From Mucilaginibacter phenanthrenivorans (GTDB lineage Bacteria; Bacteroidota; Bacteroidia; Sphingobacteriales; Sphingobacteriaceae), in NCBI RefSeq assembly GCF_024721155.1, contig NZ_JAHVAP010000001.1:1-64000 (forward strand): a stretch of DNA of 64,000 nucleotides, read 5' to 3'. The position numbers and the translations under genes were made by a program. Under the pieces are notes generated by a model that had not been told where the DNA came from, made no database searches, and saw only the letters and a program-made list of their open reading frames with translations. Every line of letters starts with the position of its first letter. Position 1 is the first letter of the stretch. Below are positions 43,859-52,308 of the stretch, piece after piece.

Positions 43859-45771
43859 CAATCCGCCTCCGCGTCGCCCAGGTACAACTCATCGATGTCC
43901 TTAGCGTATTTTTTCTCAATTACTTTGCGTTTGGCTTTCATGGTAGGGGTGATCTCTCCATCTTCGATGCTGAATGGTTTACGCTTTACCTTGAAATTCT
44001 TTATCCGCTCAAATTTTGCCAATTCGTTGGAGTATTTTTTGATGTCCTGGCCAATCCAGTCTGTTATGTCTTTTTCGTCGATAAACACATCCGGCTTTTC
44101 AAAATACTCGTTGCTTAGTTGAAAAGCTTCCTGCAACCCTTCTTTAGAGGGTACTATTATCGCAGTTATGTATTCCCGTTTATCGCCAATTAGAAAGATC
44201 TGCTCAATTTTGGGGCTTTTTAGATAGGTGTTTTCTACCGGGGTGGGATAAATGTTCTTACCATAGGCATTTACCAGCATGTTTTTCAGCCTGTCGGTTA
44301 TTTGCAGGTTGCCCCTGAAATAGCGGCCTATATCGCCTGTATGGAACCAGCCATCGGCATCAATAACGGTAGCGGTTTCCTCGGGTTTGTTCCAATAACC
44401 CTTCATTACGCAATGCCCCCGCACGATAATCTCACCCTCTTCCGACTGAAAATCGGGTTTGAACGTATCGTGAGTTTGAATGGTATAGATCTGTTGGGTG
44501 TCGACATTTTGGATAGCCACCTCAATGCCTGGAATAATTCTGCCTACGGTACCATAAATGATGCGGTCGGTTTCAGTTACTGCCATTACGGGCGAGGTTT
44601 CCGTTAATCCGAAGCCCTCTAATACCTTTATCCCCAGATCGCCATAAAACTCACCAATGTTTTTGGGTAATGCCCCGCCGCCGGAAAGCATAATCTTAAG
44701 TCTGCCCCCGGTTTTTTCTTTGATCTTGCTGAATACCAGTTTCTCCGCAATTGTATGCTGCTGACTCAGGATCAAACCCGGCTTTTTGCCGGCCTCATGC
44801 ACAAGCCTTACCTTCTTGCCAATTTTTAGCGACCATAAAAAGATCTTCGACTTAACGCCGCCTGCGGTCGTTCCGTTTTTCATGGCCCGGTCGTGGATGC
44901 GTTCTAAAAGCCTTGGTACGCAGTTCATTACAGTAGGGCGTACTTCGGCCATGTTTTTTGCAAGCAGGTCGAGGCTTTGGGCAAATGCTATTTTACTGCC
45001 GGTAAACAGGCAGATATGGTAAGTTGCCGTGCGTTCAAATACGTGTGATAATGGCAGGAACGACAGGAATACATCAGTCGATTCGATGATCGGGATTTGG
45101 ATTAAGCTTGTCCTTGCATTTTCAGTAAGGTTGAAATGGGTAAGCATCACCCCCTTTGGCGTACCTGTGGTGCCGGATGTGTAAATGAGGCAGGAAAGGT
45201 CGGATGGTAAAATGGCTTCGCGCGCGCTATTTATAGCAGCAGTGTGTTTATCATCCATTTTTAAGCCTTCGTCAATCACCTGTTTAAGGCTTACTACACC
45301 GGCGTTGAGATTTAATTTAGCCAATGATTTTTCAAAATCTTCAAATGCCGGGATGATGCGGATAAGCGCCGGGCAATTATTGGCTATCCTGGTGATCTTG
45401 CGTAACAAAAACGGATTACCAACCAAAATGGTCTTTGCGCCGGAATCGTTTAAAATATATTCAATTTCAGTTTCTGAAAGGGTAGGGTAGATAGAGGCAT
45501 TTACTGCGCCTATCTGCTGTAATGCCTGGTCGTAGTAAATATAATCCGGGCCATTTTCAATTATTAACGACAGGCGATCACCTTTTTTAACGCCGATATC
45601 AAGCAGCCACGAAGAGATAGCATCTATCTTTTCTATGGCTTGCTTATAGCTGATCTCCACCCATGTATCCTCAACTTTGTGGGTCATGAATGTGTGGTCT
45701 TCAGGATGGATATTCTTTATGATATAGCGGATAAGACTCGGAATGGTGGATCGTTTGGTTGCCGTGTTCAT
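43858..45771 (-). CDS. Long-chain acyl-CoA synthetase (AMP-forming)
   Basis: Fatty acid-CoA ligase of 637 residues. The P-loop is LIYTSGTTGTPKG, the A5 motif GFGLTETSP, the A7 motif GWFHTGDIG, and the C-terminal hinge with catalytic Lys lies in the final 130 residues. The length matches the FAA1/FadD15-like long form. The open frame extends to 45987, but those 72 residues lack family similarity; the ATG at 45771 opens directly into the conserved N-terminus and has a TAGATTTG box upstream. Confidence 0.95.
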   Translation of the reverse strand: MNTATKRSTIPSLIRYIIKNIHPEDHTFMTHKVEDTWVEISYKQAIEKIDAISSWLLDIGVKKGDRLSLIIENGPDYIYYDQALQQIGAVNASIYPTLSETEIEYILNDSGAKTILVGNPFLLRKITRIANNCPALIRIIPAFEDFEKSLAKLNLNAGVVSLKQVIDEGLKMDDKHTAAINSAREAILPSDLSCLIYTSGTTGTPKGVMLTHFNLTENARTSLIQIPIIESTDVFLSFLPLSHVFERTATYHICLFTGSKIAFAQSLDLLAKNMAEVRPTVMNCVPRLLERIHDRAMKNGTTAGGVKSKIFLWSLKIGKKVRLVHEAGKKPGLILSQQHTIAEKLVFSKIKEKTGGRLKIMLSGGGALPKNIGEFYGDLGIKVLEGFGLTETSPVMAVTETDRIIYGTVGRIIPGIEVAIQNVDTQQIYTIQTHDTFKPDFQSEEGEIIVRGHCVMKGYWNKPEETATVIDADGWFHTGDIGRYFRGNLQITDRLKNMLVNAYGKNIYPTPVENTYLKSPKIEQIFLIGDKREYITAIIVPSKEGLQEAFQLSNEYFEKPDVFIDEKDITDWIGQDIKKYSNELAKFERIKNFKVKRKPFSIEDGEITPTMKAKRKVIEKKYAKDIDELYLGDAEAD

Positions 45772-45797
45772 TCGGTTAATAGCGGTTTGTATGTAAG

Positions 45798-45805
45798 CAA
45801 ATCTA
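45798..45805 (-). promoter_or_regulatory. Candidate -7 box for the acyl-CoA synthetase gene
   Basis: TAGATTTG on the minus strand, 26 nt before the ATG at 45771. It supports that start over the longer frame. Confidence 0.5.
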
Positions 45806-46058
45806 AAAAATAATATGGATTGCGTCGATTTAAGAAATACGATTGCACCGATTTTTTTCTTTAGATTTATGGCATAATTACTTTCACAACATATCAAATA
45901 CGGATTGCCAAAAATCCGGCCTGCTAAACAGGTTATACAAGCGCTGGTTTTTTGACCGGTTGGCGTTGTATTGCTAATACCCTTCAATTTTAGTTAAAAC
46001 TACTTATTTACATAGAGCAACTGTACTTCTGTGCGGTTAGCTTTTTATCCTCAAAAAA

Positions 46059-46772
46059 ATGGAGCAAAAATCCAATAAACAAATAGTATTAGATTGTTAC
46101 CGCAAAATAATCCGTGACCTTGATCTTTCCCTGGTCGATATGTATATTAAAGAAAATTACATCCAGCATAGCCCCAAAGTAAAAGATGGTCGCACCGGCT
46201 TGCTTGAAATGCTGGCATTTCTTAAAACATTACCAAAGCCTTCAGAGCCCGGGCCGTCGCCAATCATAAGAGTCATTGCGGATGGAGACCTGGTGGCCGC
46301 TCACCTGGACATTAAATTTATGGCGCAACGAGTAGCAGTTATCGATCTCTTCCGGCTCGAAGGTGGGATGATTGCCGAGCATTGGGATGTGGGGCAGGCG
46401 TTGCCTGCTGATGAAGATGGCGAAGTAACAATGACTAACGGAACTTCAATAATTGATGAAGCTGCTGATTCAGTAGCCAACAAACGTTTAATCAGCAGGA
46501 TGTTTGAAAGCAGAGAGAGAGCATTTCAATATTTTGCATCAAATTACCTTGAACATAACGCATCGAATAAATTTTCACTCACCGGCATTATCAAAGTTCA
46601 CCGGATAATAGGCGAGGGGGATTTTGTTGTAGCACACTGTGAATCTACAGTGAATATTAAAGTATTTTCACAATTTCATATTTTCAGAATTGGGGCAGGT
46701 GAAATTGCTGAGCATTGGAGTGCGGAGCAGGAAGTGCCGGATGCAATGGCACATGGGAATGGGATGTTTTAG
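46059..46772 (+). CDS. Tandem SnoaL-like (NTF2-fold) protein
   Basis: A 237-residue protein made of two NTF2-like units. The first (residues about 5-120) has DMYIKENYIQHSP, a hallmark of SnoaL-like ester cyclases, and closes with GGMIAEHWDVGQ. The second (about 138-230) is shorter but repeats the plan: FASNYLEHNASN and GEIAEHWSAEQ. Such predicted SnoaL aldol-condensation-like proteins are common and uncharacterised. It stands alone, upstream of the RAYT/REP locus. Confidence 0.85.
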   Translation: MEQKSNKQIVLDCYRKIIRDLDLSLVDMYIKENYIQHSPKVKDGRTGLLEMLAFLKTLPKPSEPGPSPIIRVIADGDLVAAHLDIKFMAQRVAVIDLFRLEGGMIAEHWDVGQALPADEDGEVTMTNGTSIIDEAADSVANKRLISRMFESRERAFQYFASNYLEHNASNKFSLTGIIKVHRIIGEGDFVVAHCESTVNIKVFSQFHIFRIGAGEIAEHWSAEQEVPDAMAHGNGMF

Positions 46773-46792
46773 TATTACCCCCTTTACTGGCG

Positions 46793-46816
46793 GGTGGCTG
46801 TGGGGACACAGCCACC
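46793..46816 (+). repeat. REP-like palindrome, copy 1
   Basis: Stem GGTGGCTGTG / CACAGCCACC with loop GGGA, followed by GGGG. It lies upstream of the RAYT gene in the same orientation as copy 3. Confidence 0.85.
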
Positions 46817-46874
46817 GGGGTTGGGGTAAAGAGTTTCCGATGCTCCCAAGAATGACTTTCTTTCAACTCTCCCC

Positions 46875-46896
46875 GTGGCTGTGTCCTCACAGCCAC
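46875..46896 (-). repeat. REP-like palindrome, copy 2 (inverted)
   Basis: GTGGCTGTG / CACAGCCAC with loop TCCT. Read on the minus strand the loop is AGGA and GGGG follows, so this is copy 1 inverted with one loop change. Copies 1 and 2 make a BIME-like opposed pair. Confidence 0.85.
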
Positions 46897-46949
46897 CAAC
46901 ATGCTAGGCGAAGATGTATTAGGTTTAAAGAAAATTAATAAATTTAACC

Positions 46950-47471
46950 ATGGAGCTAAACACAATTTTTTTTTACACCGTAGCCATAGTCGATTGGATT
47001 CCACTTTTAAAGAATGAAAAATTTAAGCAAATCGTATTGGATAGTATTATTCACCTGGTGAAAAGGGATAAGCTGATTGTTTATGGTTTTGTGATTATGC
47101 CAAACCATATCCACATCATATGGGAATGTAAAGCTAAAAACGGCAAAGAAATGCCGTATGCCAGTTTTATGAAATTCACAAGCCATGAATTTTTAAAGGA
47201 GTTGAGAACGACCAATGATCCTATGCTAAATAAATTTAAGGTGGATGATGTTAGCCGCGATCACCAATTCTGGCAAAAGAAAGGTTTGCCGATTATTATG
47301 TTCGACAGAAAGATATTGGAGCAAAAGTTAGATTATATCCATTTAAGCCCATTGCAGGCACATTGGAATTTAGTGGACGATCCAAACGATTACTATTACT
47401 CATCCTGTTCCTTTTATGAGCGAGGAGATGATAAGTTTGATTGGTTAACTCACTATATGGATGTGATTTGA
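46950..47471 (+). CDS. REP-associated tyrosine transposase (RAYT, Y1/IS200-like)
   Basis: Single-strand DNA nuclease/transposase-like protein of 173 residues. The HUH motif is clear in VIMPNHIHII (His53, His55). A candidate catalytic Tyr is Tyr129 in KLDYIHLSPLQAHW; I am less sure of this residue than of the HUH motif. The FWQKKGLPI and YYYSS segments fit the Bacteroidota RAYT group. It is bracketed by three copies of one palindrome, its presumed cognate REP sequences. Such genes are usually domesticated and do not move themselves like insertion sequences. Confidence 0.92.
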   Translation: MELNTIFFYTVAIVDWIPLLKNEKFKQIVLDSIIHLVKRDKLIVYGFVIMPNHIHIIWECKAKNGKEMPYASFMKFTSHEFLKELRTTNDPMLNKFKVDDVSRDHQFWQKKGLPIIMFDRKILEQKLDYIHLSPLQAHWNLVDDPNDYYYSSCSFYERGDDKFDWLTHYMDVI

Positions 47472-47519
47472 GTGAGGTGTCAGCAGAGTTGCAGGGGCAA
47501 ATTCTCTAACCTATCTGCG

Positions 47520-47543
47520 GGTGGCTGTGGGGACACAGCCACC
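47520..47543 (+). repeat. REP-like palindrome, copy 3
   Basis: Same 24-nt sequence as copy 1: GGTGGCTGTG / CACAGCCACC with loop GGGA, then GGGG. It lies 48 nt after the RAYT stop codon and 13 nt before a terminator. Confidence 0.85.
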
Positions 47544-47556
47544 GGGGAGAAGAAGG

Positions 47557-47594
47557 AAACAAAGAAAGGCGCCGATTGGCGCCTTTCTTTGTTT
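47557..47594. terminator. Bidirectional intrinsic terminator
   Basis: Perfect 17-bp stem (47557-47573 with 47578-47594), core AAAGAAAGGCGCC, loop GATT, A-rich before and T-rich after. It separates the RAYT locus from the convergent isc operon. Confidence 0.9.
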
Positions 47595-47609
47595 ATATTT
47601 TTAATCAGC

Positions 47610-47936
47610 TTACACCGAAAAACTTTCCCCGCAGCCGCAGGTTCTGCTTGCGTTAGGGTTATGAAAATTAAATCCCTTCCCGTTTAAGCCGTCCGAGAAA
47701 TCAAGCTCGGTACCGGCAAGGTACAGGAACGACTTCATATCAAGGGCAATGCGGATATCGCGATCTTCAAAAAACTGATCGCCCTTCTTCATTTCGTTAT
47801 CAAAATCAAGGTTGTATGATAAGCCTGAGCATCCACCTCCCTGAACAGACACCCTCAGAAAATACGAAGCATCAAGCCCCGAATCTGTCATCAGGTGATC
47901 TATTTTACTTTTTGCTTTATCAGTAATTGTTATCAT
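47610..47936 (-). CDS. iscA: Iron-sulfur cluster assembly A-type carrier
   Basis: HesB/IscA-type protein of 108 residues that carries Fe-S clusters to apoproteins. The three conserved cysteines are in GGGCSGLSY and the C-terminal CGCGESF. An in-frame TTG at 47954 would add six residues; the ATG at 47936 starts where family members do. It is the last gene of iscS-iscU-iscA, 67 bp or more after iscU. IscA versus ErpA cannot be separated by sequence alone, but the linkage favours IscA. Confidence 0.93.
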   Translation of the reverse strand: MITITDKAKSKIDHLMTDSGLDASYFLRVSVQGGGCSGLSYNLDFDNEMKKGDQFFEDRDIRIALDMKSFLYLAGTELDFSDGLNGKGFNFHNPNASRTCGCGESFSV

Positions 47937-47944
47937 TTCTTTAG

Positions 47945-48010
47945 TTAGATTCAAGAATCAAGAAAGCAAGAATCAAGAAAAATATATTCTTAAATCCTGA
48001 CTCTTATTGT
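47945..48010. repeat. Short-word repeat, AAGAATC type
   Basis: TCAAGAATCAAGAAAGCAAGAATCAAGAA on one side, then reverse-type words (ATTCTTAAATCCTGACTCTT, GTCTTGTTTCTTCTTA), lie between iscU and iscA, directly beyond the iscU stop. Confidence 0.6.
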
Positions 48011-48021
48011 CTTGTTTCTTC

Positions 48022-48435
48022 TTAGTGATGTACTTTTTCGCTTTCAATTGGCGCCATACCGTTTTTAACGCGATAGTCGTTAATTGCTGCTTTGATAGCG
48101 TCTTCTGCTAAAACAGAGCAGTGAATTTTTACCGGCGGTAATGCCAGTTCTTCAACAATATCCATGTTGTCAATCTTCATGGCATCGTCAATGCTTTTGC
48201 CTTTAAGCCATTCTGTAGCTAATGATGATGACGCAATTGCCGAGCCACAGCCAAATGTTTTAAATTTAGCATCAGTGATCATGTTGTTGTCATCAACCTG
48301 GATCTGCAGGCGCATAACGTCGCCGCATTCAGGGGCACCAACCAAACCGGTACCTACCTTGTGGTTACTTTTATCCAAAGTGCCAACATTGCGGGGGTTG
48401 GTATAGTGATCGATTACTTTATCTGAATAAGCCAT
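48022..48435 (-). CDS. iscU: Fe-S cluster assembly scaffold
   Basis: Scaffold protein of 137 residues on which [2Fe-2S] clusters are built from IscS sulfur. The cluster ligands are present: Cys in PECGDVMRLQI, Cys in TFGCGSAIASSS, and HCSVLAEDAI with His and Cys. The DY(N)-type N-terminus YSDKVIDHYTNPRNVG is standard. It lies between iscS (73 bp upstream) and iscA. Confidence 0.97.
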   Translation of the reverse strand: MAYSDKVIDHYTNPRNVGTLDKSNHKVGTGLVGAPECGDVMRLQIQVDDNNMITDAKFKTFGCGSAIASSSLATEWLKGKSIDDAMKIDNMDIVEELALPPVKIHCSVLAEDAIKAAINDYRVKNGMAPIESEKVHH

Positions 48436-48471
48436 TTTCTTATATTTTTTTAATAGTTGTTGTTATATAAA

Positions 48472-48507
48472 TAAATCCGAAATCGAAAATCCGATTTCCG
48501 AAATTAA
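48472..48507. repeat. Short-word repeat, TCCGAAAT type
   Basis: Near-palindromic AATCCGAAATCG...CGATTTCCGAAATT directly beyond the iscS stop codon, sharing its word with 22257-22359. Confidence 0.6.
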
Positions 48508-48508
48508 A

Positions 48509-49720
48509 TTAGTGTTCTGCCCACTCAATTGAGTCAAGGTCGATACCTTCTTTAAACATTTCCCATAGTGGTGAAAGTTCGCGGAGATGGGTTACAGCCT
48601 TTTTGGTAACTTCAATAGCGTAGTCAACTTCTTCATCGGTGCTGAACCTGCCTAATCCAAAACGGATTGATGAGTGCGCAAGGTCGTCTGACAAGCCTAA
48701 GCTCTTCAATACATAAGACGGCTCTAACGAAGCCGAAGTACAAGCCGATCCTGAAGATACAGCCAAATCCTTCATCGCCATCATTAAGCCTTCGCCTTCA
48801 ACATATTTGAAAGAGATATTGGCTACATGCGGAAGGCGGTGCTCAACGTTTCCGTTTACATAGCTTTCTTCGAGCACGGTTAATGATTCCTGTAACCTGT
48901 CGCGCATAGCGGATAAGCGTTTTGCTTCGCTTTCCATTTCTAAACCGCAAAGCTCACATGCCTTACCAAGGCCAACAATGCCAGGTACGTTTAATGTACC
49001 AGAACGCATACCGCGTTCATGGCCACCACCGTCCATTTGGGCAGTAACTTTAACACGCGGTCCTTTACGGCGAACGTATAATGCGCCAACGCCTTTAGGT
49101 CCGTATATTTTGTGTGCTGATAATGCTAATAGGTCGATTCCGTCAGCATTAACATCCACAGGGATTTTTCCAACTGCCTGTACAGCATCTGTCATAAACA
49201 AAGCGCCGTATTTGTGTGCAATGGCCGAGATTTCTTTTATCGGTTGAATAACACCGATCTCGTTATTGCCATACATAACAGATACCAGGATAGTATCGTT
49301 AGTCATTGCTTGCTCAAGAACTTCAAGGTCAAGTATGCCATCTTCCTTAACAGGTAAATAAGTAACCTTTCCGCCAAGTTTTTCAACGTGTTTGCAGGCA
49401 TCTAACACCGCCTTATGCTCGGTAACAGTAGTTATAATGTGGTTGCCTTTGTCTTTATACATTTCAAACACACCTTTAATCGCAAGGTTGTCTGACTCTG
49501 TAGCGCCTGATGTAAAAATAATTTCTTTCTCATTGGCACCTATCAGTTTAGCTACCTGCTCGCGGGCATAATCAACGCCTTCTTCGGCTACCCAGCCAAA
49601 CGGATGGTTACGGCTTGCTGCATTACCAAATTTTGTTGTAAAATAAGGCAACATCGCTTCAAGTACCCGTGGATCCATTGGCGTGGTGGCGTTGTTATCT
49701 AAATATATTGGAAGATTCAT
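48509..49720 (-). CDS. iscS: Cysteine desulfurase
   Basis: PLP enzyme of 403 residues that abstracts sulfur from cysteine for Fe-S clusters and tRNA thiolation. PLP-Lys is in [14 protein letters not shown], and the persulfide Cys is in [16 protein letters not shown], the longer loop of the IscS class. The open frame begins at 49771, but the ATG at 49720 ([14 protein letters not shown]) is the family start and has a TATCTTTG box at 49742-49749. It heads the iscS-iscU-iscA operon; no iscR, hscBA or fdx is present. Confidence 0.96.
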   Translation of the reverse strand: MNLPIYLDNNATTPMDPRVLEAMLPYFTTKFGNAASRNHPFGWVAEEGVDYAREQVAKLIGANEKEIIFTSGATESDNLAIKGVFEMYKDKGNHIITTVTEHKAVLDACKHVEKLGGKVTYLPVKEDGILDLEVLEQAMTNDTILVSVMYGNNEIGVIQPIKEISAIAHKYGALFMTDAVQAVGKIPVDVNADGIDLLALSAHKIYGPKGVGALYVRRKGPRVKVTAQMDGGGHERGMRSGTLNVPGIVGLGKACELCGLEMESEAKRLSAMRDRLQESLTVLEESYVNGNVEHRLPHVANISFKYVEGEGLMMAMKDLAVSSGSACTSASLEPSYVLKSLGLSDDLAHSSIRFGLGRFSTDEEVDYAIEVTKKAVTHLRELSPLWEMFKEGIDLDSIEWAEH

Positions 49721-49741
49721 AGTCAATAGTATTAACAAAAA

Positions 49742-49749
49742 CAAAGATA
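49742..49749 (-). promoter_or_regulatory. Candidate -7 box of the isc operon
   Basis: TATCTTTG on the minus strand, 21 nt before the iscS ATG at 49720. It supports that start over the longer frame from 49771. Confidence 0.55.
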
Positions 49750-49814
49750 GGTAAGTTTTATTTAAAATCATTCAAAATAAGCAGTAAATTACCTTTAATT
49801 TACAATATTTGGAC

Positions 49815-50216
49815 ATGAACAAGATTGAACATATAGGTATAGCGGTTAACGATTTGCAAAGCGCGGGGAATATCTATGAGAAACTGCTTAATACTAAGGT
49901 TTATAAAATTGAAGAAGTGCAGTCGGAAGGTGTGAAAACCGCGTTTTTGATGAATGGACCCAATAAGATCGAGTTATTGGAGGCATCAAACCCCGATAGC
50001 GCCATCGCTAAGTTCATTGCTAAAAAAGGAGAGGGAATTCACCATATTGCCTTTGAGGTAGATGATATCAGGGCGGAGATGAAGCGTTTAAAGGAAGATG
50101 GATTTGTATTGTTAAATGAAGAGCCAAAATTAGGGGCTGATAATAAATTGGTGTGTTTTGTGCATCCGAAAAGTGCTAATGGGGTGTTGGTGGAGTTGTG
50201 TCAGTCGGTAATTTAA
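49815..50216 (+). CDS. mce: Methylmalonyl-CoA epimerase
   Basis: VOC-fold epimerase of 133 residues that interconverts (R)- and (S)-methylmalonyl-CoA in propionate metabolism. The metal ligands are in IEHIGIAV (His), GIHHIAFEV (His) and VLVELCQ (Glu), and the length is typical. The start is the ATG at 49815 rather than the TTG at 49809. The mutase genes are not in this window. It is divergent from iscS across 94 bp. Confidence 0.93.
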   Translation: MNKIEHIGIAVNDLQSAGNIYEKLLNTKVYKIEEVQSEGVKTAFLMNGPNKIELLEASNPDSAIAKFIAKKGEGIHHIAFEVDDIRAEMKRLKEDGFVLLNEEPKLGADNKLVCFVHPKSANGVLVELCQSVI

Positions 50217-50237
50217 CTGGTTGATAAATTTTATGTT

Positions 50238-50714
50238 ATGAAGTATTTATTTCCATTAGCCATATGTTTATTCATAGTTAACTCAGGATGCGACTCTGGT
50301 AGAAAACAAAAGAGCAGAGATTGGAATTCTTTGACTGTTATATCAGAAGATCACACCGTTATAACTATCAATAATTTTGATGATACTTCACTAGTGAAAT
50401 TTTATGACAACGGTGGGTTTTTTACAGGTCGGCATAAATTAAAAATTGATTCTTCCAAAGCATATTTTACGATGAAAGAGAAAGATAGTTTGTTCAATTT
50501 AGCAAGCGATATTATATCTAATCCGGTACAGCCAAGAGCATCTTGTACGGATTTTGTTGGTGATCTCAAACTAATTATTGATTATGGTAAACTTCCGGGC
50601 ATATTCAGGCAATCAGTAGAGTACAGTGGCGTTTGTAACTGGGATACATTGTCTTTGCAAACATCGCATTTACATCAGATACTTAAAAGGAAGATAAAGG
50701 CATTGCAGAAATAA
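50238..50714 (+). CDS. Hypothetical lipoprotein
   Basis: A 158-residue protein with a lipoprotein signal peptide (LFIVNSGC, Cys18). The mature part is beta-rich, with two cysteines (SCTDFVG and SGVCNWD) that could form a disulfide. The family is not recognised. It follows mce by 21 bp and may be co-transcribed, but no functional link is visible. Confidence 0.7.
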   Translation: MKYLFPLAICLFIVNSGCDSGRKQKSRDWNSLTVISEDHTVITINNFDDTSLVKFYDNGGFFTGRHKLKIDSSKAYFTMKEKDSLFNLASDIISNPVQPRASCTDFVGDLKLIIDYGKLPGIFRQSVEYSGVCNWDTLSLQTSHLHQILKRKIKALQK

Positions 50715-50777
50715 TCTAACCCAATCAACCATTCACTAAAAAATAAATTTACCTTTTTCATATTTAAAAATAATTAC

Positions 50778-50785
50778 TACATTTG
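50778..50785 (+). promoter_or_regulatory. Promoter -7 box of rpmE2
   Basis: TACATTTG followed by C, 27 nt before the rpmE2 ATG and identical to the rpmH box; T-rich sequence stands where a -33 TTTG would be. Confidence 0.65.
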
Positions 50786-50812
50786 CACCTCTTTTATAAG
50801 AAGTAAATAACA

Positions 50813-51061
50813 ATGAAAAAAGATCTGCATCCATCAAACTATAGATTAGTTGTTTTCAAAGACATGTCAAACGACTATGCCTTTATCACTAAGTCATGCA
50901 TCGACAGCCGCGAATCCATTAAATGGGAAGATGGCAATGAATACCCGTTGATCAAATTAGAAATTTCTCACACTTCACACCCTTTCTATACTGGCAAAAT
51001 GAAGCTGGTTGATACTGCAGGGCGTATTGATAAATTCCGCACCCGTTACAACAAAAAATAA
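50813..51061 (+). CDS. rpmE2: 50S ribosomal protein L31, type B
   Basis: Type B (zinc-independent) L31 of 82 residues. It starts [19 protein letters not shown] and ends with [23 protein letters not shown]; the CxxC zinc motif of type A is missing, only one Cys remaining. Type B often substitutes for type A under zinc limitation, but many Bacteroidota have only this form. The gene has its own promoter and terminator. Confidence 0.97.
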   Translation: MKKDLHPSNYRLVVFKDMSNDYAFITKSCIDSRESIKWEDGNEYPLIKLEISHTSHPFYTGKMKLVDTAGRIDKFRTRYNKK

Positions 51062-51084
51062 TTTTGTTTCGATAAAATATTTAC

Positions 51085-51115
51085 AAGTCTCCCGGTACAT
51101 CGGGGGACTTTTTTT
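51085..51115 (+). terminator. Intrinsic terminator of rpmE2, fused to next promoter
   Basis: A 10-bp stem (51085-51094 with 51101-51110, one G-U pair), loop GTACAT, then seven T. The T-run continues straight into the TATTTTTG box of the next gene. Confidence 0.85.
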
Positions 51116-51122
51116 ATTTTTG
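51115..51122 (+). promoter_or_regulatory. -7 box of the GlmU-like gene, 4 nt before the start codon
   Basis: TATTTTTG begins in the last T of the rpmE2 terminator run and ends 4 nt before the ATG at 51127. Confidence 0.55.
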
Positions 51123-51126
51123 CACC

Positions 51127-52308
51127 ATGGCAATTATCCTTTTTGACGATAACGCACACCAAACTCTTCTGCCTTTAACTTTTACCCGACCGGTTGCCGA
51201 CTTGCGAATCGGCATTCTTACCATTGCCGAGAAGTGGGCCAAATATCTTAAACAGGATTTTTCATTCCATACCCAGCCCTGGCTGCGTGGAAAGTTCCCG
51301 ATAAGAATTGAGAAGGAAAATATATTTATCAACGGAGCTGTTTGCCCCGATGAAAACCTGCTGGATGCAATTGATAAGCTAAAAAGCGGTGAAGCATTAA
51401 AATTTGAAGACAAGCTGATCGCTGTTAAATTAAATGAGGCAGATGCTGCTAATTTTAATTGCGATGTTGAATTTTCATCAATAACGTTATTGGAAAACGC
51501 CCCGGTGGTGATCAAATTCCCCGAGGATATTTTCAAGAAGAACGATATTGAACTGCGCAAGGATTTTAGCAGCCTTACCAAAGGACGAACCAGCGCAGTA
51601 ATCAGCTCAACCAATACCATCATCGGAAACGATTTTTTTGCTGAAGAAGGAGCAATTGCAGAATGTTCAACCTTTAATACCACTAACGGCCCTATTTATC
51701 TTGCCAATAATACTGAAGTTTGGGAGGGTACACACATCCGAGGCTCATTTGCCATTTGTGAACACTCCCAGGTGAAAATGGGGGCGAAGATCTATGGAGG
51801 CACAACCGTTGGCCCGTACTCAAGGGTAGGGGGCGAACTTAATAACGCAGTGATCTGGGGGTATTCAGCCAAGGGCCATGAGGGTTATCTCGGCAATTCT
51901 GTGCTGGGTGAATGGTGCAATATAGGTGCAGATACCAACAACTCAAACCTTAAAAATAACTATGAGGAAGTGAAGCTGTGGGATTATCCCTCGCAACGCT
52001 TTCGCAAAACAGGCTTGCAATTTTGCGGCTTAATTATGGCCGATCATTCCAAATGCGCAATAAATACCATGTTTAATACCGGAACGGTAGTAGGGGTTAG
52101 TGCGAATATTTTCGGCGCTGGCTTTCCCCGCAATTTCATTCCTGATTTTTCATGGGGCGGTGCGCAGGGCCTTGATGTTTATTCCATCAAAAAAATGTTT
52201 GAAACGGCCGAAAGGGTTTTCGCCCGTAGGGATCATCGTGAATTTGATGAAAACGAAAAGCATATTTTAGAAACTATTTTTGAACTAACGAAGGAATTTA
52301 GGAGATGA
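51127..52308 (+). CDS. GlmU-like sugar nucleotidyltransferase family protein
   Basis: A 393-residue protein with an N-terminal NTP_transf_4-type domain (opening AIILFDDNAHQTLLPLTFTRPVADLRIGIL) and a C-terminal left-handed beta-helix built of hexapeptide repeats (about 160-330: IIGNDFFAEEGAIAECS, HSQVKMGAKIYGGTTVGP). The standard LAAGxGTRM nucleotidyltransferase loop is absent, so the enzymatic role is uncertain; databases usually call the family GlmU-like or putative sugar nucleotidyl transferase. It precedes tpiA and may be co-transcribed with it. Confidence 0.88.
   Translation: MAIILFDDNAHQTLLPLTFTRPVADLRIGILTIAEKWAKYLKQDFSFHTQPWLRGKFPIRIEKENIFINGAVCPDENLLDAIDKLKSGEALKFEDKLIAVKLNEADAANFNCDVEFSSITLLENAPVVIKFPEDIFKKNDIELRKDFSSLTKGRTSAVISSTNTIIGNDFFAEEGAIAECSTFNTTNGPIYLANNTEVWEGTHIRGSFAICEHSQVKMGAKIYGGTTVGPYSRVGGELNNAVIWGYSAKGHEGYLGNSVLGEWCNIGADTNNSNLKNNYEEVKLWDYPSQRFRKTGLQFCGLIMADHSKCAINTMFNTGTVVGVSANIFGAGFPRNFIPDFSWGGAQGLDVYSIKKMFETAERVFARRDHREFDENEKHILETIFELTKEFRR

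Noticed and set aside
45772..45987. Seventy-two-residue N-terminal extension of the acyl-CoA synthetase
   Set aside because: It lacks family similarity and would begin upstream of the best promoter box; the ATG at 45771 fits the conserved start.
46793..47543. Possible CRISPR array or insertion-sequence ends around the transposase-like gene
   Set aside because: Only three palindromes, irregular spacing, one inverted, no spacers and no target-site duplication; REP/RAYT explains them better.
49721..49771. Hydrophobic extension of iscS that could look like a signal peptide
   Set aside because: Cysteine desulfurases are cytosolic and start at [10 protein letters not shown]; the -7 box at 49742-49749 lies inside the extension.
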